NCBI GenBank assembly: GCA_900548935.1
Contig: URMR01000012.1
Span: 1-22,733 of the forward strand
Reading direction: 5' to 3'
Source: an uncultured Collinsella sp.
GTDB lineage: Bacteria > Actinomycetota > Coriobacteriia > Coriobacteriales > Coriobacteriaceae
Length of the DNA stretch: 22,733 bases
Shown: piece after piece, positions 13,761 to 22,084 of the stretch
Position numbering within the stretch: position 1 is the stretch's first letter
How the letters are laid out: each line of letters starts with the position of its first letter
Made by a program: the position numbers and the translations under genes
The notes under the pieces: model-generated
What the model saw: only the letters and a program-made list of their open reading frames with translations
Told to the model about the DNA's origin: nothing
Database searches by the model: none

Positions 13761-13787
13761 GGTGCCCGAACTGGGGGTCCGGGCACC
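13761..13787 (-). other. Hairpin in the lacE-lacG gap, cassette 1
   Basis: GGTGCCCG (13761-13768) and CGGGCACC (13780-13787) are perfect arms around an 11-base loop, between the lacE stop and the lacG start. There is no U-tract, so an mRNA-stabilising or processing role is more likely than full termination. A hairpin of different sequence occupies the same place in cassette 2. Confidence 0.6.
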
Positions 13788-13802
13788 AACAGAGGGAGGA
13801 AA

Positions 13803-15581
13803 CTAGTCGAGGTTCTCGCGGAGCCACTTAATGGCGCCAGCGGGGTCGCGAGTAAGGTCGATATATTCCTTGCCGCGCGGGGCGAGCAGCTTAATGCCCA
13901 GACGATCGGTGTCGGCCTTCATGTCGTTGTAGTAGCTACGAACCTGCGGAGCGAGCACGATGACGTCGTACTGATCCATGATGGCAGTGTGCTGGCCATA
14001 GGCGCCTGCGGAGGAAGCGATGTTCTCTCCGGTCTGTGCGGCACCTTCCTTGATGGCGTTGGCGAGCATGGCAGAGGTGCCGGCGCCGGCGCACAGGACG
14101 AGGACCTTCAGACCGTCGACATCCTTCTTAGCGGATGCGTCGGAGGCGGGCTCGGGCTGATCGGCGACAGGCTTGCTGTCGGCGGCAGCGGCGGTCGGCT
14201 CGACGGAAGCGGTAGTCTGCTCGACAGCGGGCGCAGAGGCGTTGGCGGCGATGGAAGCGGCACCATCGGACTCAAGACCCAGCTCGGCGGCGCGCTCGGC
14301 CTCCTGGTCGCAGAGCAGCTTATCGTATGCCTTCAAGAACGGCAGGTAGATGATGGCGTCCAGCAATATGATGATTGCGACAAACACCAGGGCGATAAGC
14401 TGGAAGTTCGTGGTGATGAAGATGCCGATGGGGGCAGGGGTAGCCCAAGACACCACGAAGGAGAAGCCGTTCATGCCCACGTTGTCGATAAAGAACTTGG
14501 CAACGCTTACGTTGACGCAGCCGGCGGCAACAAAGGGGATGAGCATGTAGGGGTTAAGGATCATCGGCGCGCCAAAGAGCAGCGGTTCGTTGACGGCGAA
14601 GGCAACAGGAACAATCGAGGCCTTACCGACGGCTTTGAGCTGCTTGGACTTCATAAAGAGAATCAGCAGAAGCGGCACGATGAACGTGGCGCCGGTGCCG
14701 CCGAACTCACCCACGAGCGACATGTTGAAGGTGAGGGAATGGGCGGGGTGACCACCGGCCAGCAGAACCTGCAGGTTCTCGGCCTGGTTGGCAAGACGGA
14801 TGGGGTCGATGCCCGGCTGGACAATCGAAGGACCGTGGACACCGATGAACCAGAAGAATGCGGTGGCTGCCTGAATAAGGATGAGTCTGGGGTAGGTCTC
14901 TGCTGCAGTGAAGAGCGGGGAGAGCAGTTTGATAAGCAGCTCGGAGAACGGAACGCCCATGAGGTTGCGCACGACGACATCGATGATGCCGCAGATGATG
15001 ACAGCGCCACCGAAGGGGATGATGTCGCGGAAGTTCTGAGCGATGGCGCCCGGAACCTCCTTGGGCAGCTTAATGGTCAGATCGCGCGAGACGCAGAATT
15101 TGTAGACCCAAACGGTAATGAACGCGGCGATATAGGCGGAGAACAGACCGCGCGCGCCCATGCTGGTGCAATCGAAGACCGAAAGCTCGGAGCCGTTGAA
15201 CTTGGTGGTGAACTGCGTAACAGCGAGCAGCAGCATGCTGCACTGGGCGGCAACCATAGTGGAGCCGTCGTTGAGCACCTTGCCGGCGGGCATGCGACGG
15301 TTCATGGACGCCGTGAAGTTCTTGGCAGTGGTGCCGGCAACCATGATGCCCATGACGCCCATGGTGAAGTTGTACAGCTTGTTGCACCAGTCGATGAGCG
15401 GCTGGGGCAGCGTGATGCCAACGACGCCAGGAAGGGTGGCGATCAACAGAAAGATCGAAGAGGTGAGGACGATGGGCATGCACCCAAGGAATCCGTCCTT
15501 AATGGCCTGGAGGTAGATGTTCCTTGAGATCTTCTCGAAGAACGGTTGATGCTTTTCGAGCATCTTTACGATGGCGTCCAT
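13803..15581 (-). CDS. lacE: PTS lactose-type EIICB component (cassette 1)
   Basis: A 592-residue membrane permease that imports and phosphorylates the sugar. The IIC domain (about 1-420) has many hydrophobic segments and the family motifs FWFIGVHGPSIVQPGIDP, EFGGTGATFIVPL and AFAVNEPLLFGAP. An alanine/proline/serine-rich linker (about 430-485) joins it to a C-terminal IIB domain, whose phosphorylated cysteine is C497 in VLVLCAGAGTSAMLANAI. The length agrees with LacE of Firmicutes. The start has AAAGGAGC upstream. There is no IIA domain in the protein and none in the cassette, so it must rely on lacF at 22085. It is first gene of the minus-strand lacE-lacG unit, divergent from its LacI-family regulator. 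Confidence 0.92.
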   Translation of the reverse strand: MDAIVKMLEKHQPFFEKISRNIYLQAIKDGFLGCMPIVLTSSIFLLIATLPGVVGITLPQPLIDWCNKLYNFTMGVMGIMVAGTTAKNFTASMNRRMPAGKVLNDGSTMVAAQCSMLLLAVTQFTTKFNGSELSVFDCTSMGARGLFSAYIAAFITVWVYKFCVSRDLTIKLPKEVPGAIAQNFRDIIPFGGAVIICGIIDVVVRNLMGVPFSELLIKLLSPLFTAAETYPRLILIQAATAFFWFIGVHGPSIVQPGIDPIRLANQAENLQVLLAGGHPAHSLTFNMSLVGEFGGTGATFIVPLLLILFMKSKQLKAVGKASIVPVAFAVNEPLLFGAPMILNPYMLIPFVAAGCVNVSVAKFFIDNVGMNGFSFVVSWATPAPIGIFITTNFQLIALVFVAIIILLDAIIYLPFLKAYDKLLCDQEAERAAELGLESDGAASIAANASAPAVEQTTASVEPTAAAADSKPVADQPEPASDASAKKDVDGLKVLVLCAGAGTSAMLANAIKEGAAQTGENIASSAGAYGQHTAIMDQYDVIVLAPQVRSYYNDMKADTDRLGIKLLAPRGKEYIDLTRDPAGAIKWLRENLD

Positions 15582-15682
15582 AGAGCTCCTTTGCTACTTG
15601 ATGCGCGATGCATGTGGATGGAACTGGTCGTCGATGGATGGTCAGGACTGCCCGGAAACCTTCCTGCTTAAGGAAGGCATTG

Positions 15683-15720
15683 CGAAATGACAACGTTGTC
15701 ATTTCGTTAATGACAACGTA
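15683..15720. promoter_or_regulatory. LacI-type operator of cassette 1
   Basis: 15683-15706 is a perfect 24-bp palindrome with half site CGAAATGACAAC and centre AACGTT. A further half site AATGACAACG starts at 15709, 23 bp from the equivalent base of the first. It lies between lacE and the divergent regulator gene, about 100 bases from the lacE start, and suits a LacI-family dimer repressing lacE-lacG. Confidence 0.8.
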
Positions 15721-15856
15721 AGACATTTTTGGAAGAGCAACAAGGATATACGGGTGAGCGGTCGATATTGTCCGGTAAACGGTTGATTTGTCAGTCGGGC
15801 AGGTAGTGTATGCTAGAACGCAAAAAACAAGCGATGCAAAACCGACTGGAGAAGTA

Positions 15857-16867
15857 GTGGCAACGATGGACAAGAAAAATGTCTCAATGAATGATGTGGC
15901 AGTTGCCGCGGGCGTTTCTCTCAAGACGGTGTCGCGTGTGATCAACGAGCCCGATAGCGTGCGAGAGTCGACACGCGATAAGGTCCATTCGGCAATGGAG
16001 GCGCTCGGGTTTCGAGCCAACTTTGCCGCGCGTTCACTCAAGTTGGGCCGTTACGGGTGCATCGGCGTGGTGATGTTTCACTTGTCGGGCGGTGCCGTGG
16101 ACATGATTGACGGTATCGCCGATGCCGCCGAAGAACGCGGCTTTGCGCTCACGATGATTAAGAAGCGCGCGGGGGAGAAGATGACCCTTGCCGAAGCGGC
16201 GCGCAGGATGTCGCAGCTGCCTGTTGATGGCATGATCTTCAACCTGCGTCAGATGGTCGATGACTTTGATAGCTTTGAGGCGCCGAAAGACCTCAAGACG
16301 GTGATTATCACACCGATGGAACATCCTACCTGCTCTACCGTCAGTGACGACCAAGAGGGCGGCGCGCGCATGGCGTGCGAGTACTTCTTGAATCACGGGC
16401 ATAAAAACGTGTACTTCGTCTCTGGTAAGAAAGAGTCGTTGTCGAGCCAGTGCCGTATGAAAGGTTGGCGTGCGGCACTCGAGGCGCGTGGCATTGAGCC
16501 GCCCGCGCCCCTGCAAGGCGACTGGAATGCGGATAGTGGCTATGCCGCGGGCCTTGTGCTTGCCGATAAACCCGATTGCACGGCGGTCCTCGCGGCTAAC
16601 GACTGCATGGCAAACGGCGTGATGATGGCTCTACGTGACAAAGGGCTCAGTGTGCCCAATGATGTGTCCGTGATCGGCTTCGACGATGAGCTCTATAAGA
16701 CGATTCCCAACTCGATTCTGACGTCGGTGAAGTTTCGCCACCGCGAGCTGGGCGTCCGTGCGCTCAACGAGGTCGTCGCAGGTCTGGAAGCCCCGAGCTC
16801 CAGAAGCCGCACGCTTGTGTCGGGCGTGTTGGTCGAGCGTTCCAGCGTAAAGGACCTGCGGGCGTAG
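15857..16867 (+). CDS. LacI-family transcriptional regulator (cassette 1)
   Basis: A 336-residue repressor. The HTH is at the N-terminus: SMNDVAVAAGVSLKTVSRVINEPDSVRESTRDKV, followed by the hinge GFRANFAARSLKLGR. The periplasmic-binding-protein-like sensor contains IGVVMF, VDGMIF, CSTVSDDQEGGARMACEYFLNHGHKNVYFVSG, ADSGYAAG, AVLAANDCMANGVMMAL and VSVIGFDDE, all typical. I prefer GTG 15857, five bases after GGAG; ATG 15866 is the alternative, with a poorly placed ribosome site, and a longer ORF to 15788 is less likely. It is divergent from lacE copy 1 and probably binds the 24-bp palindrome between them, released by a (phospho)sugar. It is a paralogue of the regulator at 20866. Confidence 0.9.
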   Translation: MATMDKKNVSMNDVAVAAGVSLKTVSRVINEPDSVRESTRDKVHSAMEALGFRANFAARSLKLGRYGCIGVVMFHLSGGAVDMIDGIADAAEERGFALTMIKKRAGEKMTLAEAARRMSQLPVDGMIFNLRQMVDDFDSFEAPKDLKTVIITPMEHPTCSTVSDDQEGGARMACEYFLNHGHKNVYFVSGKKESLSSQCRMKGWRAALEARGIEPPAPLQGDWNADSGYAAGLVLADKPDCTAVLAANDCMANGVMMALRDKGLSVPNDVSVIGFDDELYKTIPNSILTSVKFRHRELGVRALNEVVAGLEAPSSRSRTLVSGVLVERSSVKDLRA

Positions 16868-16880
16868 ACGTGCTCGGCTC

Positions 16881-17107
16881 GTTCATCTTAATCTGTAACA
16901 GTTAGGACCGAAAAACTCAGCTAGTTGTTACAAATTTAGACAATTCGGTCCGGCTTATTCCGTTTGTCTCGATTTGTAACATCTAGACGGTCAAAACTGG
17001 TCTACATGTTACAAATCGAGATATTTCTACTCGGGCGTTCCGTTTGTCTCAATCTGTAACAGCTAGGACCCAAAAACTCGGCTAGATGTTACAGATCGAG
17101 ACAAACG
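16881..17107. repeat. Three-unit dyad repeat array (80-bp period) beyond lacG copy 2
   Basis: Units start near 16882, 16962 and 17042. The clearest (17042-17106) begins GTTTGTCTCAATCTGTAACA, continues with a CTAG-containing stem, and closes with CTAGATGTTACAGATCGAG and ACAAAC. Spacers such as 16944-16961 and 17023-17041 are conserved in part (TTCGG...TTATTCC). It fills most of the gap between the cassette 1 regulator and the terminator of lacG copy 2. It is not a CRISPR array: the repeated part is the palindrome and the spacers are related. Confidence 0.85.
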
Positions 17108-17125
17108 TGCGACACGGTCCGCCCA

Positions 17126-17172
17126 AAAAAGGCCGGGGGCGGCGCGCCGTGTGACGTGCCGCCCCCGGCTGA
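17126..17172 (-). terminator. Rho-independent terminator of lacG copy 2
   Basis: Long GC-rich arms (CCGGGGGCGG and CCGCCCCCGG, with additional pairing inside) occupy about 17133-17171. On the minus strand the stem is followed by TTTTTT (complement of 17126-17131). Confidence 0.88.
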
Positions 17173-17229
17173 GAAATGGGGACAGGTTATGTGAGCGGGG
17201 CAATTCCGCCAACCGCTAGTTGAAAGCCG

Positions 17230-18669
17230 CTAGTCCAGACGACGGGTCTGCGCCACGTGCTTATACCAGTATGCGCTTGCCTTGGGCGTGCGCTTCTGGG
17301 TTTCAAAGTCAACGTAGAAGAAGCCGTAACGCTTGTTGTAGCCATTGGTCCAGGAGAACTGATCCTGCAGGCTCCACAGGAAGTAGCCACCCACGTTGAC
17401 GCCCACCTCCATGGCCTTGAGCAACCAGCGCAGGTGCTGCTCGATGTAGTCGATGCGCGGCTGGTCGTCCACAAAACCGTCCTTGTAGGGGTCCTTGTAG
17501 CCCATGCCGTTCTCGGTGATGAAGATCTGCTTGTAGTTGGGGTAGCGCTGCTTAATGTAGACGAGCAGATCGAACAGGCCCTCGGGATAGATGATCCAGT
17601 CCCAGTCGGTGGTGGGGATGCCAGGCTTGTTCACATGCTCGCCAATACCCTTAACGCGCCAGCGGCCGGTGCCCTTCTCGCCCGTACCGTTGTGGTGCAG
17701 GTCGTTCTCGCCGTCGTAAGCCTTCAAGAAGCGGCACTGGTAGTTGTTAACGCCCAGGTAGTCGTTGTAGAGCGCCGCCTCGCGCATAATCTCGAGGTCC
17801 TCGTCCAGGATCTCGATGGTGCCGCCCGAGACGGCAGCCAGGCGGTTGGCGCACTCGAGGGTGTCGGGGGCATAGTCGCCGCGGAAGGTGGCGTCGAGCA
17901 GAAACTGGTTCTGCAGCACGTGCTCGTTGTTGGCGGCTTTGATGTCGGCGGGGTCGTTCTCGTTGAGCGGATACTTAAACTCCAACGACTGAATGACGCC
18001 GATCTTGCCCTTAAAACCGCCGTTGTGGAAGGCCAGTACTGCCTTGGCGTGGGCGAGCATCATGTTGTGCTCGCACTGGAAGGCCTCGGCCAGATGCGCC
18101 TTGACGCCACCGGGGAAGGTGCCCTCGATGTAGGTGTTGGAGGCGTCGGCCCAGATCTCGTTAAAGGTGAACCAGTAGGTCACCTGGTCGGCGTACTCCT
18201 TAAAGCAGAAGGTGGCAAAGTCCACAAAGGCGTCGATGGTCTCGCGGTTGAGGAAATCGCCCTTCTCAAAGAGGGGCAGCGGCGTGTCAAAGTGATGCAG
18301 CGTGACGAACGGCTCAACGTGGTGCTTGTGGCACTCGGCGAAGAGATCGTGATAGAACTGGACGCCCTCGGGGTTAATCTCACCGGTGCCGTTGGGAAAG
18401 ATGCGGCTCCAGGCGATGGAGAGGCGAATGCCGTTGATGCCGAACTCCTCGCACAGCTCCAAATCGACGGGGTACTGGTTGTAGAAGTCCGAAGCGGGAT
18501 CGGGGGAGAAGCGCCCCTGGGCCTCCAGGAAGTCGTCCCAGGCGACTTTGCCTTTACCGTGGGTGCGGGTCTCGCCCTCTACCTGGTAAGCAGCAGTGGC
18601 GCCGCCAAAGACAAAGCCCTCGGGAAACTGCGCAGGCGGGTTGGTGACGCTAGCGGGGTTAACGGACAT
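17230..18669 (-). CDS. lacG: 6-phospho-beta-galactosidase, GH1 (cassette 2)
   Basis: A 479-residue paralogue of the cassette 1 enzyme with the same job on a PTS-imported phospho-galactoside. The acid/base is E171 (FTFNEI) and the nucleophile E386 (FITENG). The phosphate triad is S439/K446/Y448 in SWTNGYNKRYG. It keeps the usual TLHHFDTP, unlike copy 1. The N-terminus carries about ten extra residues (MSVNPASVTNPPA) before FPEGFVFGGATAAYQ. The ribosome site before ATG 18669 is weak (GGATCATC). Identity to copy 1 is high around the active site and lower in the middle (about 170-340), where substrate specificity may differ. It follows lacE copy 2 in the same orientation. Confidence 0.92.
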   Translation of the reverse strand: MSVNPASVTNPPAQFPEGFVFGGATAAYQVEGETRTHGKGKVAWDDFLEAQGRFSPDPASDFYNQYPVDLELCEEFGINGIRLSIAWSRIFPNGTGEINPEGVQFYHDLFAECHKHHVEPFVTLHHFDTPLPLFEKGDFLNRETIDAFVDFATFCFKEYADQVTYWFTFNEIWADASNTYIEGTFPGGVKAHLAEAFQCEHNMMLAHAKAVLAFHNGGFKGKIGVIQSLEFKYPLNENDPADIKAANNEHVLQNQFLLDATFRGDYAPDTLECANRLAAVSGGTIEILDEDLEIMREAALYNDYLGVNNYQCRFLKAYDGENDLHHNGTGEKGTGRWRVKGIGEHVNKPGIPTTDWDWIIYPEGLFDLLVYIKQRYPNYKQIFITENGMGYKDPYKDGFVDDQPRIDYIEQHLRWLLKAMEVGVNVGGYFLWSLQDQFSWTNGYNKRYGFFYVDFETQKRTPKASAYWYKHVAQTRRLD

Positions 18670-18693
18670 GATGATCCAATCGTCTAAATCGAA

Positions 18694-18725
18694 GGGCCAG
18701 CCGGTCTTGGATGGTCGGCTGGCCC
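18694..18725 (-). other. Hairpin in the lacE-lacG gap, cassette 2
   Basis: GGGCCAGCCG (18694-18703) and CGGCTGGCCC (18716-18725) are perfect 10-bp arms with a 12-base loop, directly after the lacE stop. There is no U-tract. It sits in the same place as the unrelated hairpin of cassette 1. Confidence 0.65.
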
Positions 18726-18735
18726 TGAGCGTTAC

Positions 18736-20508
18736 TTACTTCGAAAGTTGTTCGGCGACGAAGGCGAGAGACTTGTCGCCGTTCTGGGAGAGCTCGATGT
18801 ACTGCTTACCACGGCAGGCGACGCACTTGTTGCCCACGCGCTCGCAGTCCTTCTGCAGGTCGGCCAGGTAGCTGGCGGCCTGCGGGGCCAGGACGACCAG
18901 GTCAAAGTCGGGGAGCATGTCAACGTGGTTGCCATAGGCCTCGGCAGCGGTTTCGAGGTCAATGCCGCGCTCCTTGGCAGCCTTGGCCAGCGCGTTGGCG
19001 AGCAGGCCCGAGGTACCGCCACCCTGGCAGAGCACGAGCACGCGCTTGCCGTTGAGGTCGCTGGCGGCCGTAGCCTCGGTGGCGGCGGCGGGAACGGCGG
19101 GCGCGTCGGACTTCACGGCCTCGGCAGCAGCGCCGGCGGCAACGCTCTTGGCGTCAGCCTTGCCCTGGAAGGCGTCGTTGAGCTTGGCGGCCTTCTCGGC
19201 GTTCTTGGCGGCGAGCTCCTCCTCGGAAATCTCGGCCTCCTCGGCGCACTTCTGGGCGTCATAGGCACGGAAGAACGGATAGTACAGGACAAAGTCGACG
19301 ACCAGGATAAGGGCGAGCATCACAAAGGCGAGCGGCTGGAAGCCCAGGCCCATGATGGTGCCGATGGGGCCGGGGACAGTCCAAGGCAGGGTGTACATAA
19401 AGCCGTTCATGCCCAAGAAGTCGATAAAGATCTTGAGAATCCAGATGTTGGCGATCGGGGCAAAGACAAACGGGACAAAGAAGACGGGATTGAGCACGAT
19501 GGGTGCGGCGAACAGCAGCGGCTCGTTGACGGCAAAGCACACGGGGACGATAGCGGCCTTACCGACGGCGCGCATCTCCTGAGACTTGGCCAGGAAGCAG
19601 AACATAAAGACCAGGACGAGCGTGGCGCCGGTGCCGCCCATGCAGACGACGAAGTACTGGGCACCCTGGGTCAGGACAGCGGAAGCGTGCTGGCCGGCCT
19701 GGAACGCAGCCAGGTTGTCGGTCATGTTTGCAACAAGGGCGGCGGCGATGGCGGGCTCGACGATCGAGGGGCCGTGGACGCCGACGAACCAGAAGAGGCT
19801 CATGGCGCCGTAAATCACAGCGAGGCCGATATAGCCGTCGGCAGCGGTGAACAGGGGCTGGAACACCTGGATGACGCCCTGGGCAAAGCAGAAGCCAAAA
19901 GCAGCGCGGAAGACGATGTCAAAAACCCAAAAGACGGTGATGCAGACGGAGAAGGGGATGATGTCCTTAAAGGTCTGCGAGATGTTGGGCGGAACCTGCT
20001 CGGGCATCTTGACGGTGATGTTGCGCTTAATGAAGAACTTGTAGATGATGCCAGTCACAAACGCAGCGATGAAAGCGGTCAGCAGGCCCTTGGAACCAAG
20101 GTAGGTGGTGTTGAAGCCGCTGGCAGCGTCCGTGGCGATGGTGTCGCTCGAAAGGAGCAAGAAGCCGATGATGGCCGCGCACATGCACGAGATAAAGTTG
20201 ATCTGGTTGTTCTTGGGCAGATCGCGGTTCTGAGCGTCGGCGAAGTGCTTGGCCGTGGTGGCGGCGCAGGCGATGGCCAGGATGCCCATGGAGTAGTTGT
20301 AGCACTTCCACAGGGCGTTGTTGATGTCATCGGGCCAGTAGAAACCCCAGATGTTGGGGACCGAGGCTACCAGGCAGAAGATGGACGAGAAGATGATGAT
20401 GGGGATGACGGAGATAAAGCCGTCGCGGATCGCCTTGAGGTACTTGTTGCGGGCGATCGCGTTGAAAAAGGGCTGGCCCTTTTCGATGATGGCGATGAGT
20501 TGCTCCAT
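18736..20508 (-). CDS. lacE: PTS lactose-type EIICB component (cassette 2)
   Basis: A 590-residue paralogue of the cassette 1 permease. The IIC part has FWFVGVHGPSIVEPAI, GGTGATLVLVFMF and CFAVNEPLLFAAPIVLNP. An Ala-rich linker (about 430-480) leads to IIB, with the phosphorylated cysteine C494 in VLVLCQGGGTSGLLANAL. AGGAG stands six bases before the ATG at 20508. No IIA domain is attached. Several loops differ from copy 1, and VEPAIAAALVANMTDN replaces VQPGIDPIRLANQAEN near the sugar-site region, so the two permeases may prefer different sugars. It is transcribed with lacG copy 2 and is divergent from the regulator at 20866. Confidence 0.92.
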   Translation of the reverse strand: MEQLIAIIEKGQPFFNAIARNKYLKAIRDGFISVIPIIIFSSIFCLVASVPNIWGFYWPDDINNALWKCYNYSMGILAIACAATTAKHFADAQNRDLPKNNQINFISCMCAAIIGFLLLSSDTIATDAASGFNTTYLGSKGLLTAFIAAFVTGIIYKFFIKRNITVKMPEQVPPNISQTFKDIIPFSVCITVFWVFDIVFRAAFGFCFAQGVIQVFQPLFTAADGYIGLAVIYGAMSLFWFVGVHGPSIVEPAIAAALVANMTDNLAAFQAGQHASAVLTQGAQYFVVCMGGTGATLVLVFMFCFLAKSQEMRAVGKAAIVPVCFAVNEPLLFAAPIVLNPVFFVPFVFAPIANIWILKIFIDFLGMNGFMYTLPWTVPGPIGTIMGLGFQPLAFVMLALILVVDFVLYYPFFRAYDAQKCAEEAEISEEELAAKNAEKAAKLNDAFQGKADAKSVAAGAAAEAVKSDAPAVPAAATEATAASDLNGKRVLVLCQGGGTSGLLANALAKAAKERGIDLETAAEAYGNHVDMLPDFDLVVLAPQAASYLADLQKDCERVGNKCVACRGKQYIELSQNGDKSLAFVAEQLSK

Positions 20509-20566
20509 GCAATGCTCCTAAGAGTCGGTGGGTTAGCAACGATGGTAGCTTTTGGCGTTCGGTTGC

Positions 20567-20710
20567 CAAAATGTTGACGTTGCCATTTTGCGACACAAAA
20601 AAAGACGCGAACCGGTGGTTCCTGTGCCTGCGAACCGTCGATTCCTTATGCGTAAACGTTTGAGCCGCCCGGTGGCTCTGTGTTTGCGCAATGGCAACGT
20701 TAACATTTGG
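20567..20710. promoter_or_regulatory. Pair of LacI-type operators of cassette 2
   Basis: The first site, 20567-20590 (halves CAAAATGTTGAC and GTTGCCATTTTG), and the second, 20687-20710 (halves CGCAATGGCAAC and GTTAACATTTGG), are imperfect palindromes centred on ACGTT. Their centres are 120 bp apart. They share the AATG...AACGTT...CATT plan of the cassette 1 operator but differ in the inner bases. The spacing would allow DNA looping by a tetramer. The rest of the gap holds no gene. Confidence 0.65.
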
Positions 20711-20865
20711 TCGACAAAAGCCGTTCGGGGAAGCAAAAATGTCGGTGAACGGTAGGTTTTGGGTGGTGAGCGTATGGTGGGGGAGGCGTTGGATATACTT
20801 GAAGGCGTTAAAAATGACTGCGCAAGGTGCCACCAATGGCATCGTTGACATAGAAAGATCGACCT

Positions 20866-21870
20866 ATGGCCGCTGTTAAAAAATCGGTATCCGTTAAGGA
20901 TGTGGCGCGTCTCGCGGGCGTCTCGGAGCAGACGGTCTCGCGCACCGTGCACGATTCGCCCAGCGTGCGCCCCGAGACCAAGGAACGCGTGCGTGCCGCC
21001 ATGCGCGAGCTGGGGTATCGCCCCAATTTTGCCGGTCGATCGCTGCGCCGCGGTAAGTTTAAGACCGTCGGCGTCGCCATGTTCAACATTACCGGTACCG
21101 GCAACCTCGACCGTATGGAGGGCTTTGCCGCCGCCGCCGATAAGCACGGCTATGCCATCACCCTCACTAAAGTAGACGGGCATCCGTATACCCTCGAGAG
21201 CGCATCGTCGCGCATGAGCGCGCTGCCGGTAGACGGTATGGTCGTGATCATGAACCGCATGCCGGCAGACTTTGGCACTTTTGAGCCGCTGCCCGGCATG
21301 CAGACGGTGCTCGTTACCATGCTGGAACACCCGCTCTGTTCAACGGTCGATAACGACCAGTTCGATTGCTCGCGTCAAGTTGTCGAGTACTTGCTGGGGC
21401 GGGGGCACAAGACTGTGCACTTTATCTCATGCCCCGAGCGCTCGCTTTCGGGCATGCGGCGCGAGGAAGGCTGGCGCGAGACATTGCGCGCGCATGGCAT
21501 TGAGCCCCCGCAGCTCGTGCGCGGCGACTGGACGGCACAGAGCGGATATGCCGCAGGCCAGGCTCTGGCGGATGATCCGACCTGTACTGCCATCTATGCC
21601 TCCAACGATGCCATGGCATATGGCTGCATTCGCGGGCTCGAGTCGCGCGGGAAGTGCGTGCCCCAGGACGTGAGCGTGGTGGGTGTTGATGACAGTCTGG
21701 GCGACATCGTGCCCGATTGTCGCCTGGCTACGGTGCGCTTTGACAACAAGCGCGTCGGCATGTGGGCGGTCGACAAGATTGCCGGCGCCGAGGGCGTTGA
21801 ACCCGGTGTGGAGCACATGCTGTTTCCGGGCGTGCTCGTCGAGGGCGATACCGTGCGCGATTGGCGCTAG
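20866..21870 (+). CDS. LacI-family transcriptional regulator (cassette 2)
   Basis: A 334-residue repressor. HTH: SVKDVARLAGVSEQTVSRTVHDSPSVRPETKERV; hinge GYRPNFAGRSLRRGKF; then a sugar-binding sensor with VGVAMFNITG, PVDGMVVIM, HPLCSTVDNDQFDCSRQVVEYLLGRGHKTVHFIS, SGYAAGQALADD, AIYASNDAMAYG and VSVVGVDDS. Its recognition helix (GVSEQT) differs from that of the paralogue (GVSLKT), matching the different inner bases of the two operator sets. The upstream ribosome site is weak (GAAAG). It is divergent from lacE copy 2 and upstream of lacF in the same direction; 214 bases separate them, so lacF probably has its own promoter. No clear terminator follows it. Confidence 0.9.
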   Translation: MAAVKKSVSVKDVARLAGVSEQTVSRTVHDSPSVRPETKERVRAAMRELGYRPNFAGRSLRRGKFKTVGVAMFNITGTGNLDRMEGFAAAADKHGYAITLTKVDGHPYTLESASSRMSALPVDGMVVIMNRMPADFGTFEPLPGMQTVLVTMLEHPLCSTVDNDQFDCSRQVVEYLLGRGHKTVHFISCPERSLSGMRREEGWRETLRAHGIEPPQLVRGDWTAQSGYAAGQALADDPTCTAIYASNDAMAYGCIRGLESRGKCVPQDVSVVGVDDSLGDIVPDCRLATVRFDNKRVGMWAVDKIAGAEGVEPGVEHMLFPGVLVEGDTVRDWR

Positions 21871-21912
21871 AGCGCGGGTCTGTTTGGGTTTCCGCTAATT
21901 GTGTTCGATATT

Positions 21913-21988
21913 GTTCAGATTGGTTTAAAAACCGTTCACGGGCGAAAAGTGACCGTTCATAGCTCGAAATTACGTTTTGCGCTGTTCA
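21913..21988 (+). promoter_or_regulatory. Phased GTTCA boxes upstream of lacF
   Basis: GTTCA occurs at 21913, 21934 and 21955, exactly 21 bp (two helical turns) apart, with A-tracts between them. A fourth copy lies at 21984. Two of the boxes are embedded in the 8-mer ACCGTTCA. This looks like a multi-site binding region for one regulator on one face of the DNA. -35/-10 elements are not clear; TGTTAT at 22001 is one weak candidate. Confidence 0.5.
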
Positions 21989-22084
21989 TTTTTGTTTGAA
22001 TGTTATTGTTTCTGACATACATAACGCAGCGCGTATGCCCGGACGCGATGCTCTCCATTGGTTCATATGTGAAAGGAACGCAAC

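Noticed and set aside
16881..17107. CRISPR array
   Set aside because: The repeated part is itself a 60-65-nt palindrome, units vary, the intervening spacers are related to each other, and there are no cas genes.
17257..20577. Very long plus-strand ORFs (476 and 609 codons) opposite lacG and lacE of cassette 2
   Set aside because: Same antisense-shadow effect; composition is Val/Gly/Asp-rich and low complexity, and the minus-strand genes are unambiguous. Similar shadows lie opposite cassette 1.
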